DNA of 64,000 bases. Origin: Mesorhizobium sp. C432A. GTDB lineage: Bacteria > Pseudomonadota > Alphaproteobacteria > Rhizobiales > Rhizobiaceae. The position numbers were made by a program, and so were the translations under genes. Within the stretch, counting starts at the first letter, position 1; the number at the start of each line of letters is the position of its first letter. The notes beneath the pieces are model-generated. The model ran no database searches, had not been told where the DNA came from, and saw only the letters and a program-made list of their open reading frames with translations. Positions 23,921 to 33,648 of this stretch are shown here, piece after piece. Where the stretch lies: NCBI RefSeq assembly GCF_030323145.1, contig NZ_CP100470.1, positions 3,513,001-3,577,000 on the forward strand, written 5' to 3'.

Positions 23921-26491
23921 TCAGGTCCGCATCTTCTCGCCGCTGGCGTCGAAGGGCGCCTCGACATTGATACGCGCCGGACGCCGGTGGCCGAGGATCT
24001 CGATCTCGAACAGTCCGGCACTTTCGTCCTCGGCGAGTGCCGCCGGCACATAGCCCTGCGCCATCGATTTCTGCACATAGTGCGCATAACCGCCCGAGGT
24101 GACCCAGCCGACCACGCGCCAGTCGCCGTCGACGATGCCGCGCACGGCGGAAGCGCCTTCGGCAGCCTTCGAGCCACGCACTTCCTTGCCCGCCATGTCG
24201 AAGCGCGGCGCGCCATAGCCATGCGGCTTTTCCACCGTGCCATAGTCCTTGCCGACCTTGGCCCAGATCGGCTCGTCGCCCATGACATCGGCGTCGGCCG
24301 CATCGACGATGAAGGAGACACGGCGCAGTTTCGGCCCTTCCGCCTGTTCCTTGGCAGCGGCCTCGCGGCCGATGAAGTCGTTCTTCTCCAGCTTGATGAA
24401 GCGGTCCATCGCGCCTTCGAACGGGCCGTAGATCGGCCGCAGTTCGCGGTACCAGGTCGGGAAGTTCTTCTCCAAGCGCATGGAGAGCAAAGCGCGCATG
24501 CCGAAATCGACGAGGCCGAACTCCTCGCCGGCGTCCTTGATCGCCTTGTAGACCAGGCGCTCATAGGCCGGCGCCATCCAGATTTCATAGCCGAGATCGC
24601 CGGTATAGGTGATGCGGTTGACCATGCAGGGCGCGCCGCCGACCGCCATTTCGCGGAAATCCATGAAGCGAAACGCCTTGGTCGAGATGTCGACATCGAC
24701 CAGCTTCTGCAAGAGGTCGCGCGATTTCGGACCGGCGATCGACAGGCCGACCAGCGTCTGATCGAAGCGGTGGATACGCACCGAACCATCCTTCGGCAGA
24801 TGCGTCTCGAACCAGCGCATGTGGTATTTCTGCGCGGCGGACGAGCCCCAGATCATGAATCTGTCTTCGCCTGCCTTGGCGATGGTGAAGTCGCCGATCA
24901 GCTTGCCGAATTCGTTGATCATCGGCGTCAGCACGATGCGGCCGGTCTTCGGCATGCGGTTGGTCATCAGCCGGTTGAGGAAATCCTCAGCCGCAGGTCC
25001 CGACACTTCGTATTTGGCGAAGTTGGCGATTTCGGTGACGCCGACGCGTTCGCGCGTGGCGCGCACTTCCTCGCCGATAGGACCGAAATCGTTTGAGCGG
25101 TGGAAGGAGACGACGTCCTTCGGCTCCTTGCCCTTCGGCGCGAACCACAGCGGGGTCTCCAGGCCCCAGCTATCGCCCATGACGGCGTTGTTGGCGAGCA
25201 TGGTATCGTAGAGCGGCGTCGTCTGCGCCGGACGCGCAGCCGGCAGCTCTTCATTGGGGAAGCGGATGGAGAAGCGGCGCGAATAGTTTTCGCGCACCTT
25301 TGCGTTGGTGTAGCGCAGGCCGGCCCACTCGCCGAAGCGGGCGACATCCATGCCCCAGACGTCGAAGCCGGGATCGCCATGCACCATCCAGTTGGACAAA
25401 GCGAGGCCGACGCCGCCGCCCTGGCTGAAGCCGGCCATGACGGCGCAGGCGCACCAGAAATTGGTCAGGCCCTGCACCGGCCCGACCAGCGGATTTCCGT
25501 CGAGCGCAAAGGTGAAGGGGCCGTTGATGATCTGCTTGATGCCGGCTTTCTCGATGCCGGGGAAATGCTTGAAGCCGATCTCCAGCGACGGCGCGATGCG
25601 GTCGAGGTCGGGCGGCAGCAGTTCATGGCCGAAATCCCACGGCGTGTTGACCGGCGACCATGGCTTGCAGGCCTTTTCATAGGTGCCGAGCAGGATGCCG
25701 TTGCGCTCTTGTCGGGTGTAGATCTCGCCCTTGAAGTCGAGCACGCCGATCATCTCGCGGCCGGTCGATTTGTTGAACTCCTCGACCTCGGGCATCGGCT
25801 CGGTGAGCAGGTACATGTGCTCCATGGCCAGCACCGGCAGTTCGACGCCGACCATGCGGCCGATCTCGCGCGCCCACAGGCCGCCGCAGTTGACGACATG
25901 CTCGGCGTGGACGGTGCCCTGTTCGGTGACGACGTTCCAGGTGCCGTCAACTTCCTGCGTCAGTTCGACGACGCGGTTGCGCAGCACGATCTCGGCGCCC
26001 AGCTTCTTGGCCGCCTTGGAGTAGGCGATCGTCGTGCCGGAGGGATCGAGATGGCCTTCGACCGGATCCCACATGGCGCCGACGAAATTGGTCTCGTCCA
26101 TCAGCGGGAACATCGCCTTGGCTTCGGATGGCGTGATCAGCTCGGTGTCCATGCCGAGATAGCGGCCCTTGGCGTGGGCCAGGCGCAGAAAATCCATGCG
26201 CTCGGGCGTATCGGCCATCATCACGCCGCCGGTCAAATGCAGCGAGCAGGACTGGCCGGAGATTTCCTCGATCTCCTTGTAGAGCTGCACCGTGTAGGCC
26301 TGCAGCTTGGCGACGTTGGGATCGCCGTTCAGCGTGTGGAAGCCGCCGGCCGCATGCCAGGACGAGCCGGAGGTGAGCTCGGAACGCTCGATCAGCATGA
26401 TGTCGGTCCAGCCGGCCTTGGCGAGGTGATAGAGCACCGAGCAGCCAACGACGCCGCCGCCAATGACAACCGCTTTAACGTGAGATTTCAT
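23921..26491 (-). CDS. Dimethylglycine dehydrogenase-like FAD/folate enzyme (DAO + GcvT domains)
   Basis: This 856-aa protein is built like dimethylglycine or sarcosine dehydrogenase. The N-terminal FAD oxidoreductase has VVIGGGVVGCSVLYHLAKAG and the segment SGSSWHAAGG, where His46 matches the residue that binds FAD covalently in the family. The C-terminal half (from about 430) is a GcvT/aminomethyltransferase-like folate domain (GPKSRDLLQKL, YTGDLGYEIW, RALLSMRLEKNF). It should oxidise an N-methyl group and hand formaldehyde to THF as methylene-THF. This is the expected next step after an MttB or Bmt has removed one methyl from glycine betaine. It lies beside the second mttB gene. A DmdA-like role on DMSP is less likely because the FAD domain is present. 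Confidence 0.9.
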   Translation of the reverse strand: MKSHVKAVVIGGGVVGCSVLYHLAKAGWTDIMLIERSELTSGSSWHAAGGFHTLNGDPNVAKLQAYTVQLYKEIEEISGQSCSLHLTGGVMMADTPERMDFLRLAHAKGRYLGMDTELITPSEAKAMFPLMDETNFVGAMWDPVEGHLDPSGTTIAYSKAAKKLGAEIVLRNRVVELTQEVDGTWNVVTEQGTVHAEHVVNCGGLWAREIGRMVGVELPVLAMEHMYLLTEPMPEVEEFNKSTGREMIGVLDFKGEIYTRQERNGILLGTYEKACKPWSPVNTPWDFGHELLPPDLDRIAPSLEIGFKHFPGIEKAGIKQIINGPFTFALDGNPLVGPVQGLTNFWCACAVMAGFSQGGGVGLALSNWMVHGDPGFDVWGMDVARFGEWAGLRYTNAKVRENYSRRFSIRFPNEELPAARPAQTTPLYDTMLANNAVMGDSWGLETPLWFAPKGKEPKDVVSFHRSNDFGPIGEEVRATRERVGVTEIANFAKYEVSGPAAEDFLNRLMTNRMPKTGRIVLTPMINEFGKLIGDFTIAKAGEDRFMIWGSSAAQKYHMRWFETHLPKDGSVRIHRFDQTLVGLSIAGPKSRDLLQKLVDVDISTKAFRFMDFREMAVGGAPCMVNRITYTGDLGYEIWMAPAYERLVYKAIKDAGEEFGLVDFGMRALLSMRLEKNFPTWYRELRPIYGPFEGAMDRFIKLEKNDFIGREAAAKEQAEGPKLRRVSFIVDAADADVMGDEPIWAKVGKDYGTVEKPHGYGAPRFDMAGKEVRGSKAAEGASAVRGIVDGDWRVVGWVTSGGYAHYVQKSMAQGYVPAALAEDESAGLFEIEILGHRRPARINVEAPFDASGEKMRT

Positions 26492-26509
26492 GAGAGATAG
26501 GTCCGTTTT

Positions 26510-26911
26510 TTAAGAGATTGAATCGAATGGGCGGGGCGTGAAAACAAAGCGGAGATCGGCCGCAGCGACGTTCTCGGCCAACCTGCCATCAAGTGCGGCA
26601 AGGATGGTCTCGCAGGCGGAAGTGCGATGGTTCAGGACGTCATGGTTCCAGAGACGCAGGATCGAATAGCCTTGCGCGCCCATGAAATCGTCACGGCGAC
26701 GGTCATAGGAGCTGCCGGCGTGTTGATGGCCGTCGATTTCCACGACAAGCCATTTTTCGCGGCAGGCGAAGTCTGCAAAAAAGGGTCCGATGGAAAACTG
26801 GCGGGTGAAGCGATAGCCGCCAAGCTTGCGCGCCTTCAATTCAAGCCATAGCAATGCTTCCGCCTGATTGCCGCCTTGCCTCAGCGTTCGCGCGCGTTGG
26901 GTGGTGCCCAT
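26510..26911 (-). CDS. DUF559 (Vsr-like) endonuclease-fold protein
   Basis: This 133-aa protein begins at ATG 26911 (MGTTQRARTLRQGGNQAEALLW) and contains the DUF559 core: LWLELKARKLGGYRFTRQFSIGPFFADFAC and LVVEIDGHQH, then RDDFMGAQGYSILRLWN. The Glu-x-Asp and Gln residues match Vsr/very-short-patch-like nucleases. Upstream in-frame sequence belongs to a palindromic repeat, so it was not included. Orphan DUF559 genes are common and mobile in Rhizobiales. It interrupts the mttB2/dehydrogenase pair. Confidence 0.82.
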   Translation of the reverse strand: MGTTQRARTLRQGGNQAEALLWLELKARKLGGYRFTRQFSIGPFFADFACREKWLVVEIDGHQHAGSSYDRRRDDFMGAQGYSILRLWNHDVLNHRTSACETILAALDGRLAENVAAADLRFVFTPRPFDSIS

Positions 26912-26940
26912 CTTGCGGCGACTGCGGGTTTCATGAGCGC

Positions 26941-27106
26941 CGTCCCCCACTCCGTCGCCGCTTCGCGGCGCCACCTCTCCCCCCTCCGGAGGGAGAGGAA
27001 GGGAGCCAGCCCGCATAAATTCGCGCCCTTGCATAGGCTCGCGCCTTTCCTCTCCCCCGTCGATCGGGGGAGAGGTGTCGAGCGAAGCTCGACGGAGTGG
27101 GGGTCG
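26941..27106. repeat. Palindromic intergenic repeat upstream of the DUF559 gene
   Basis: CCCCCACTCCGTCG (26944-26957) has a perfect complement at 27090-27103. Secondary hairpins lie inside, around CCTCCGGAGG and around CCGTCGATCGGGGG. This element type, with conserved 'CTCCGTCG' ends, recurs in rhizobial genomes. It fills the gap between the DUF559 gene and the second mttB gene. Confidence 0.75.
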
Positions 27107-27127
27107 ATTGTTCATCAACAACATCGA

Positions 27128-28705
27128 TCAAAAATCGGTCGGCGCGCCGCCTTCGGACGTGCGCCTTTCGACGAAGTCGTTGAGCTCTTCGCGAATCGCC
27201 GGGTCCATGTAGGGTTCCTCGTAGGATGCCAGCCGCTCCTTCCAGACCTTGTTGGCCTTTTCCAGCGCGGTCGGCGATCCGGCTTCGGCCCAGGTCTCGA
27301 AATTGCGCCAGTCGGAGAGGATGGGCGAGTAGAAGGCTGTCTTGTAGCGGTCCTGCGTGTGCTGGGTGCCGAAGAAATGGCCGCCGGGGCCGACCGACTG
27401 GATGGCGTCGAAGCCGAGCGCTTCGTCGGACAGGTCGAGCGGGGTGAGGAACTCGGCCACCATCTGCAACAGGTCGATGTCCAGGATGGTCTTCTCGTAG
27501 GAACAGCGCAGGCCGCCTTCGAGCCAGCCGGCGCCGTGCATCATCAGATTGCCGCCGCCCTGGATGGCGCCCCACAGCGAGAACACGCTTTCATAGGCTG
27601 CCTGCGCGTCGACCGTGTTGGCGGCGCAGGTATTGGAGGTGCGGTAGGGGATCTTGTAACGGCGGGCAAGCTGGCCGCCGACAAGCTGCGCCTTCATATA
27701 TTCAGGCGTGCCGAAGGCCGGCGAGCCTGACTTCATGTCGACATTCGAGGTGAAGCCGCCATAGCCAACCGGCGCGCCCTTTCTCACCATCTGGGCAAAG
27801 GCGATGCCGGACAGCGCCTCGGCATTTTGCTGCACCAGCGCGCCGGCGATGGTCACCGGCGCCATGGCGCCGGACAGGGTGAAGGGCGTGATGACGACGA
27901 CCTGACCCTTGCTCGACATCTGGATGATGCCTTCCATCATCGGCACATCGAGTTTCAGCGGCGAATTGGTGTTGATGATGGTGAAGACGGACGGCTCTTC
28001 GAGCATCTGCTCATGGCTGATGCCGCGGGCGATCCTGGCGATCTCGATGCCGTCGACATTGCGCTCCTTGCCGAGCGAATAGATGTGGAACACCTTGTCG
28101 GTCAGCGTGGCGAGGTCGCGGATGCATTCGAGGTGGCGCACGGACGGATGGATGTCGGTCGGCTCGACCGGATAGCCGCCGGTGCAGTTCAGGATGTTGT
28201 GCATCTGCGCCAGGCGCAGGAAGTTGCGGTAATCCTGCTGGTTGCCCGGACGGCGGCCGCGATCGAGGTCGGAGCAGTTCGGTGCCGACGCCATCATCGA
28301 CAGGATCACATTGTTGCCGCCGAAGCGGACATTGTGCGCCGGGTTGCGGGCATGGAGCGTGAATTCCGACGGGCAGTTGGAGATGAGATCGAGGATCATG
28401 TCGCTGTCGAAGCGCACGCGCTCGCTGCCCTCGCGGACATCAGCGCCGTTTTCCTTCATGATGCGGCGCGCTCCGTCATGCAGCACGTCGACGCCTATTT
28501 CCCTCAAGACGCGCAGCGAGGCAAGGTGGATCGATTCCAGCTCGTCGTCAGAGACCAGCTTGGTCGGCGTTAGCGGATTTCTCAGTTGCCGAAAAGCCGG
28601 CTGTTCGAAGGCGGCCGAGCCGCCGGCGCGCTTGCCCGCACGGCCACCGCGACGGGCACGGTCGGTTGCCAAAGACGGTTCGGCTGGATGCAGGGCGGCG
28701 GTCAT
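27128..28705 (-). CDS. mttB: Second MttB-family corrinoid methyltransferase
   Basis: This 525-aa protein starts at ATG 28705 (MTAALHPAEPSLATDRARRGG), with AGGA upstream; the longer reading adds unrelated intergenic sequence. Family blocks are SEFTLHARNPAHNVRFGG, PFTLSGAMAPVTIAGALVQQ, GSPAFGTPEYMKAQLVGGQLARR and VGPGGHFFGTQHTQDRYK. No internal TAG occurs, so it is non-pyrrolysine. It is similar in layout to the enzyme at 8973 but clearly diverged, so a different methylated substrate is likely. Residues about 14-32 form an Arg/Gly-rich N-terminal tail, as in the other MttB. No corrinoid protein gene is adjacent; it may use the one at 8014. Neighbours are a dimethylglycine-dehydrogenase-like gene and divergent MFS transporters. 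Confidence 0.88.
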   Translation of the reverse strand: MTAALHPAEPSLATDRARRGGRAGKRAGGSAAFEQPAFRQLRNPLTPTKLVSDDELESIHLASLRVLREIGVDVLHDGARRIMKENGADVREGSERVRFDSDMILDLISNCPSEFTLHARNPAHNVRFGGNNVILSMMASAPNCSDLDRGRRPGNQQDYRNFLRLAQMHNILNCTGGYPVEPTDIHPSVRHLECIRDLATLTDKVFHIYSLGKERNVDGIEIARIARGISHEQMLEEPSVFTIINTNSPLKLDVPMMEGIIQMSSKGQVVVITPFTLSGAMAPVTIAGALVQQNAEALSGIAFAQMVRKGAPVGYGGFTSNVDMKSGSPAFGTPEYMKAQLVGGQLARRYKIPYRTSNTCAANTVDAQAAYESVFSLWGAIQGGGNLMMHGAGWLEGGLRCSYEKTILDIDLLQMVAEFLTPLDLSDEALGFDAIQSVGPGGHFFGTQHTQDRYKTAFYSPILSDWRNFETWAEAGSPTALEKANKVWKERLASYEEPYMDPAIREELNDFVERRTSEGGAPTDF

Positions 28706-28976
28706 GATGGTCCTCGTACGATGCTGGTAGCGGGCGGCATAATGGACCGGCGGCTGTCCGACCATTGCGGAGGCGGCGACCACTAGGACGAGGGAAGCGA
28801 CATGCCCGAACGGCAGTCCGATAGCTGACAACCTTGCCGGGGATTGGCGGACAGGACGCGCCCACTGCGGCTCTTGGCGCAAGGGGATTTCAGGCGCGGC
28901 CCTTCCTTTCCCTAAATCGAACCGCTAGCTCAGTGGTTTGCCGCTGGATGGGCCGGCAATTCATGTGGAAGGCATC

Positions 28977-30152
28977 ATGGCTGCGACCGGTTCGAGCGAT
29001 GGCGAAGCGGGGACGCAATGGGCAGCGCTTGCCGGCGTAACTGCCGCCCTCGCGATGTTCGGTGCGGCGCAAGGGCTGAGCTCGCCGCTGTTTACGCTGC
29101 TGATGCAGAAGCAAGGCATGTCGCCGGCGCTGATCGGCTTGTCGGCAGCGATGATGCCGCTTGGTCTGATCCTTTCGGCCTCGTTCGTGCCGGCAGCCGT
29201 TCGGCTGGTCGGCGCGCGCAACCTGGCTGTGGGTTGCTCATTGATTGGGGCGCTGTGCTTCCTCGGCATCGGCTACCTGCAGGACTGGGTGGGCTGGTTC
29301 GTCATCCGCTTCATCATCGGTATCGTCATCAACCCGCTCTATATACTGGGCGAAGTATGGGCGCTGTCGCTGGCGCCGCCGTCGCGCCGCGGCAGGGTGA
29401 TGGGGGCATTCAACACCGTGCTGGGCGCTGGCTATGCTGCGGGGCCTTTGGTCCTGACCGCGGTAGGGATATCGGGCTGGGTTCCTTTCCTGGTCGGCAT
29501 GGCCGGCTTCATCCTGTGCGCCGCGATCCTTCGTGCTGTTTCGTCAAGCCTCGCCGGCTTCGAGGATGACGGCCAATTGCCGGGCGGCTTTTTCGGTTTC
29601 GCCAGGCTGGCGCCGGCGCTGTTGTTTGCCGTGCTGGTTTCGGCGGCGGTCCAGCAGGGCACCTACGCTTTGATGCCGGTCTTCGGTGCTGCCTATGGCT
29701 TGCCCGAAAGGACGCTGGCGGCCCTGGTGATGGCACTGTCGCTGGGAAACATCTTCCTGCAAATCCCGCTCGGCCTGCTGGCCGAGCGTTTCGGCGGGCG
29801 GGCGATGATCATCTTCTGTGCGTTGGCGACAACGGCCTGCGCGGTTTTGCTGCCGTTGCTGATCACGACGCCGGCGATCTGGCTCGTCCTTCTCGTCATG
29901 GGCGCGGTCGGCTATGGCGTCTACACCATGGCGCTGGTGGAGCTCGGCAGCCGCTTCAGGGGAACCGTGCTGGTCGCCGGCAACGCCGCCTTCGCATTGA
30001 TGTGGGGCGCCGGCGGCATTGTCGGCCCGCCTGGCGCCGGTGCCTTGATGCAGACCATCGGTCCGCTCGGTCTGCCGGTGGTGATCGCCGGCCTCGACGC
30101 GCTGCTGGTGAGCTTCGCGCTCTATCGATCGTTCAAGCGCCAAAACTCCTGA
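28977..30152 (+). CDS. MFS transporter (first of a tandem pair)
   Basis: This 391-aa, roughly 12-segment major facilitator starts at ATG 28977, preceded by GGAAGG. The cytoplasmic loop between helices 2 and 3 is short, and PPSRRGRVMGAFNT carries the typical positive loop after helix 5. No substrate motif is recognised. It is divergent from the second mttB and 55-60% similar by eye to the next MFS gene, so the two arose by duplication. Its position suggests uptake or efflux of a methylated amine. Short tandem repeats run across its stop codon. Confidence 0.85.
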   Translation: MAATGSSDGEAGTQWAALAGVTAALAMFGAAQGLSSPLFTLLMQKQGMSPALIGLSAAMMPLGLILSASFVPAAVRLVGARNLAVGCSLIGALCFLGIGYLQDWVGWFVIRFIIGIVINPLYILGEVWALSLAPPSRRGRVMGAFNTVLGAGYAAGPLVLTAVGISGWVPFLVGMAGFILCAAILRAVSSSLAGFEDDGQLPGGFFGFARLAPALLFAVLVSAAVQQGTYALMPVFGAAYGLPERTLAALVMALSLGNIFLQIPLGLLAERFGGRAMIIFCALATTACAVLLPLLITTPAIWLVLLVMGAVGYGVYTMALVELGSRFRGTVLVAGNAAFALMWGAGGIVGPPGAGALMQTIGPLGLPVVIAGLDALLVSFALYRSFKRQNS

Positions 30153-30212
30153 CGGCCCAAAACTCCTGATAGGCCAAAACTCCTGACAGGCCCAAAAACT
30201 CCTGACAGGCCT
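30138..30212 (+). repeat. Short tandem repeat over the MFS stop codon
   Basis: About four units of 17-19 nt with the core CCAAAACTCCTGA run head to tail. The TGA of the first copy is the transporter stop. Variation among units (GGCC/AGGCC joints) indicates slippage or stepwise duplication. Confidence 0.75.
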
Positions 30213-30295
30213 TGTCTGGAGCAAACGGTTTTTCCCGGGGCGGGGCTTACCCGTGTCGGACAGAAAAGCTAGTCCTGAACCTGGTTTAGGTCCCA

Positions 30296-31449
30296 ATGAT
30301 GAACCTGGCGGAAGCTGACAACGAGAAGATGCAGTGGGCGGCGATCAGCGGCGTGATCGCGACCGTCTCGGTGTTCGCCATCGCGCAAGGCCTGTCCTAT
30401 CCGCTGCTGAGCTTCATCCTGCAACGCCAAGGCGTTTCGCCGGCCATCATCGGGCTCTCGGCGGCAATGACGCCGATCGGCTTCATTGTCTCGTCGCCGC
30501 TGATCCCGGCACTGGCGCGCCGGTTCGGGGCAGGGCGCACCGCGCTTACCTGCGCGGCGCTTTCGGCTATTGCGCTTGCGCTGATCGGCTGGACGCAGAA
30601 TGTCTATCTGTGGTTTCCGCTGCGCTTCTTGATCGGGGTGGTGACCAATCCGCTCTATGTCTTGAGCGAAATCTGGGTCATTGCACTGGCGCCGCCATCG
30701 CGCCGCGGTCGCGTCATGGGTGTCTATTCAACCATCATCTCGGCCGGCTTCGCTGCCGGGCCGCTCTGCCTGCTCGCTGTCGGCACCGTGGGATGGCCGC
30801 CATTCCTGGTGGGGATCGCCGCCTTCATCTTCTGCGGCGCCTGCCTGGGGCTGGTGCTGCCGCGACTGCCGAAGGTCGACGAAGCCGGGCGCAGGGTTTC
30901 GGTCATGGGCTTCGTGCCACTGGCATGGCTATTGCTGTCGGCGGTGGTCGTTGCCGCCGGTTTCGAACAGGGCGTGCTGGCGCTGCTGCCGGTCTACGGC
31001 ACGCATTATGGCATCGCGGAAGCGCGCATGTCGGCGGGGTGATGATCGCAGGTAATATCGCCATGCAGATGCCGCTCGGCTTGCTGGCGGAACGGCTGAC
31101 GGCGCGGCTGGTGCGATTCGTCTGCGTCGTGGTGACTGTGCTGGGCTGCGTGCTGCTGCCGCTGCTGATCGAGACGCCGTTGATCTGGCCTTGCGTCTTT
31201 ATCTGGGGCGCGGTCTCCTATGGCATCTACACCTTGTCGATCATCGAGCTCGGCGAGCGCTTTGCCGGCTCGGCGCTGGTCGCCGGCAATGCCGCCTTCT
31301 CCCTGATGTGGGGCGTCGGCGGCATCGTGGTGCCGCCGCTGGCGGGTGGCGTCATGGATGTGATCGGCGCCTCCGGCCTGCCGATCACGCTGGGCACGAT
31401 TTGTCTGGCACTGGCTGTGGCCACGGTCCTGCGCCGGCGGATGGTTTGA
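30296..31449 (+). pseudogene. MFS transporter with apparent frameshift (second of a tandem pair)
   Basis: The first 248 codons read as an MFS protein closely related to the upstream one (MMNLAEADNEKMQWAAISG...). They then stop at TGA 31040 in the middle of a loop. The missing half continues in the next frame (VMIAGNIAMQMPLGLLAER...GLPITLGTICLALAVATVLRR) to 31449. The join is at a run of four G (31036-31039); a fifth G would restore one frame giving SAGVMIAGN, matching the paralog. This is either a real one-base loss or a sequencing error. If intact it is a functional MFS copy of about 384 aa. Confidence 0.8.
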
Positions 31450-31546
31450 GGCCGCATTCCCCCGATGACCTGACGTACCATCTTGAATAAAACCGCTTGC
31501 AACGCGATGTAGGCAGGGCTGCCCGCCACTAGCCTGGAGACCATGC

Positions 31547-33616
31547 GTGACCCAATCGACGACAAAACGCCAGACGGATGCCACCGTGGAGGACAAGTTC
31601 CTCTGGTTGGAGGACCGGACCAGCAAGGAATCGCTCGACTGGGTGCATCGCCAGAACGAGATCACCGTGGCCGAACTACAGGGCGATCCGTCCTACCAGG
31701 CGGCCTTCGAGACGGCGCTCGACCTGATGACGGCCGAGGACAACATTGCGGTCGGTGCCGCGCTCAACGGTCAAGTCTATAATTTCTGGCAGGACAAGAC
31801 CAATGTGCTCGGCCTATGGCGCCGCACGACGGTCGCTTCGTACAAGACCGAGAAGCCTGTGTGGGAGACGATCATCGACTTCGACGCACTGTCGGCCAAG
31901 GAGGGCGTGAAATGGGTGTTCAGCGGCGCCAGCCGCCTTTACCCCGACTTCAACCTTTGCCTGGTGGCGATGTCGCCGGATGGCGGCGATGCCAGCGAGA
32001 TGCGCGAATTCGACATCGAGACCAAATCATTCATCGAGGGCGGCTTCCGCGCTCCGGCCTCGAAATCCGGTTTTTCCTGGCTGGACAAGGACACGGTCAT
32101 TGTCTCGGCTGCCTTCGATGAAGACGACAAGACCCAGTCCGGCTATCCGCGCGTCGTCAAGCTGTGGAAGCGCGGTACCCGGTTGGAGGAGGCGACGCCG
32201 ATCTTCGAGGCCGAGAAGCAGGATCTCGCGGCCGGCGCGGGGGTCGAGCATGATGGCGACAGGCAGTATTTGTTTCTGGCCCGCACGATCGCCTTCTTCT
32301 CCTCGCACAGTTTTCTGCGCCTGCCGTCGGGCGAAAACCGGCGCATCCCGCTGCCGGACGATGTCACCGACACCGCGCTGTTCAAGGGCAGGTTCGTGTT
32401 CGGGGTGCGCAGCCCATGGACGGCGCCGGGCGGCACTGAGTGCTTGCCGGACGGCCTCTATTCCTTCGATTTCGAACACTGGATGGACACCGGCGACCTG
32501 GGCCCTGTTGAAACCATGCTCGCGCCAGCGCACCGTGTTTCGGTCGCCGGCATTGCCCGCACTCAGGACCGGCTGTTCATCAATCTGATGGACAATGTGC
32601 GCGGCAAGGTCGTTGTCGCCGAGCGCAGCGGCGACCGCTGGTCGCTGAAGCCGGTGGCGCTGCCCGAGAACGGCAATGTCGGCATCGCGCATGCCGAGCA
32701 TTTCGGTTCCAGCGTCTCCTTCTCCTTCACCGATTTCCTGACGCCGAGTTCGATCATCTGGTCGGACGATGACGGGGTGACGCTGGCCACCGTGAAATCG
32801 CAGCCGGCGCGGTTCGACGCCGCGCCGCTGGTCTCGGAACAGTTCGAGGCGCGCTCGAAGGACGGCACCATGATCCCGTATTTCGTCGTCAGGCGGCGCG
32901 ACCAGAAGGGTCCGGTACCGACGCTGCTCTACGGCTATGGCGGCTTCGAAATACCGCTGCTGCCCGGCTATGCCGGCGTGCGCGGCAGGCTGTGGCTGGA
33001 GAAGGGCAATGCCTATGTGCAGGCCTGCATTCGCGGCGGCGGCGAGTTTGGGCCGGCCTGGCATCAGGCGGCGCTGAAGGGCAATCGCCAGACTGCCTTC
33101 GACGATTTCGCCGCGGTGGCGCAGGACGTCGTCAGGCGCGGCATAGCCACGGCTGCTTCCCTCGGCATCCAGGGCGGCTCGAATGGCGGCCTGCTTACCG
33201 GCGTTTCCCTGACGCAGCATCCCGAACTGTTCGGCGCCGTCATCATCGAGGTGCCGCTGCTCGACATGCTGCGCTACACCGAACTGCCGCCAGGCGCCTC
33301 GTGGATCGGCGAATATGGCGATCCGGCAAAACCGGAAGAAGCCAAGTGGCTCGCCGCCTATTCGCCGTACCATCATGTCTCGGCCGATGCCGTCTATCCC
33401 CCGGTGCTGCTCACGACATCGACCGCCGACGACCGCGTCCATCCCGGCCACGCCCGCAAGATGGCGGCGAAGCTGCAGGAGGCAGGTCACGGCAAGACGT
33501 TGTTCTTCGAGGAGACGGAAGGCGGCCATGGCGGTCGCGGCGACCGCCGGCCGCAAGCGGCGCAAACCGCCATGAAATACGTGTTCCTGCAAAGGGTATT
33601 GAGCGGCACCGCTTGA
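31547..33616 (+). CDS. S9-family prolyl oligopeptidase
   Basis: This 689-aa serine peptidase has an N-terminal beta-propeller (about 60-400) and a C-terminal alpha/beta hydrolase domain. The triad is visible as Ser in GGSNGGLLTG, Asp in STADDRVHPGHARK and His in EGGHGGRGD. GTG 31547 is taken as start because GGAGACC lies 6 nt upstream; the nearby ATG 31543 is in another frame. No signal peptide, so it acts in the cytoplasm on short peptides. Confidence 0.9.
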   Translation: MTQSTTKRQTDATVEDKFLWLEDRTSKESLDWVHRQNEITVAELQGDPSYQAAFETALDLMTAEDNIAVGAALNGQVYNFWQDKTNVLGLWRRTTVASYKTEKPVWETIIDFDALSAKEGVKWVFSGASRLYPDFNLCLVAMSPDGGDASEMREFDIETKSFIEGGFRAPASKSGFSWLDKDTVIVSAAFDEDDKTQSGYPRVVKLWKRGTRLEEATPIFEAEKQDLAAGAGVEHDGDRQYLFLARTIAFFSSHSFLRLPSGENRRIPLPDDVTDTALFKGRFVFGVRSPWTAPGGTECLPDGLYSFDFEHWMDTGDLGPVETMLAPAHRVSVAGIARTQDRLFINLMDNVRGKVVVAERSGDRWSLKPVALPENGNVGIAHAEHFGSSVSFSFTDFLTPSSIIWSDDDGVTLATVKSQPARFDAAPLVSEQFEARSKDGTMIPYFVVRRRDQKGPVPTLLYGYGGFEIPLLPGYAGVRGRLWLEKGNAYVQACIRGGGEFGPAWHQAALKGNRQTAFDDFAAVAQDVVRRGIATAASLGIQGGSNGGLLTGVSLTQHPELFGAVIIEVPLLDMLRYTELPPGASWIGEYGDPAKPEEAKWLAAYSPYHHVSADAVYPPVLLTTSTADDRVHPGHARKMAAKLQEAGHGKTLFFEETEGGHGGRGDRRPQAAQTAMKYVFLQRVLSGTA

Positions 33617-33648
33617 ATTCCGGGCCTCGGGCGGCATAGACTGCCGCC

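Noticed and set aside
26911..27124. Longer N-terminus of the DUF559 protein
   Set aside because: The added residues are translated from the palindromic repeat and do not match the family.
8973..28705. Pyrrolysine-containing MttB
   Set aside because: Both MttB frames are open with no internal TAG and no pyl genes are visible.
28900..28976. tRNA-like stretch (CGAACCGCTAGCTCAGTGG)
   Set aside because: No complete cloverleaf or matching acceptor stem could be formed.
30138..30212. Possible CRISPR array
   Set aside because: Units are 17-19 nt without unique spacers; no cas genes in the window.
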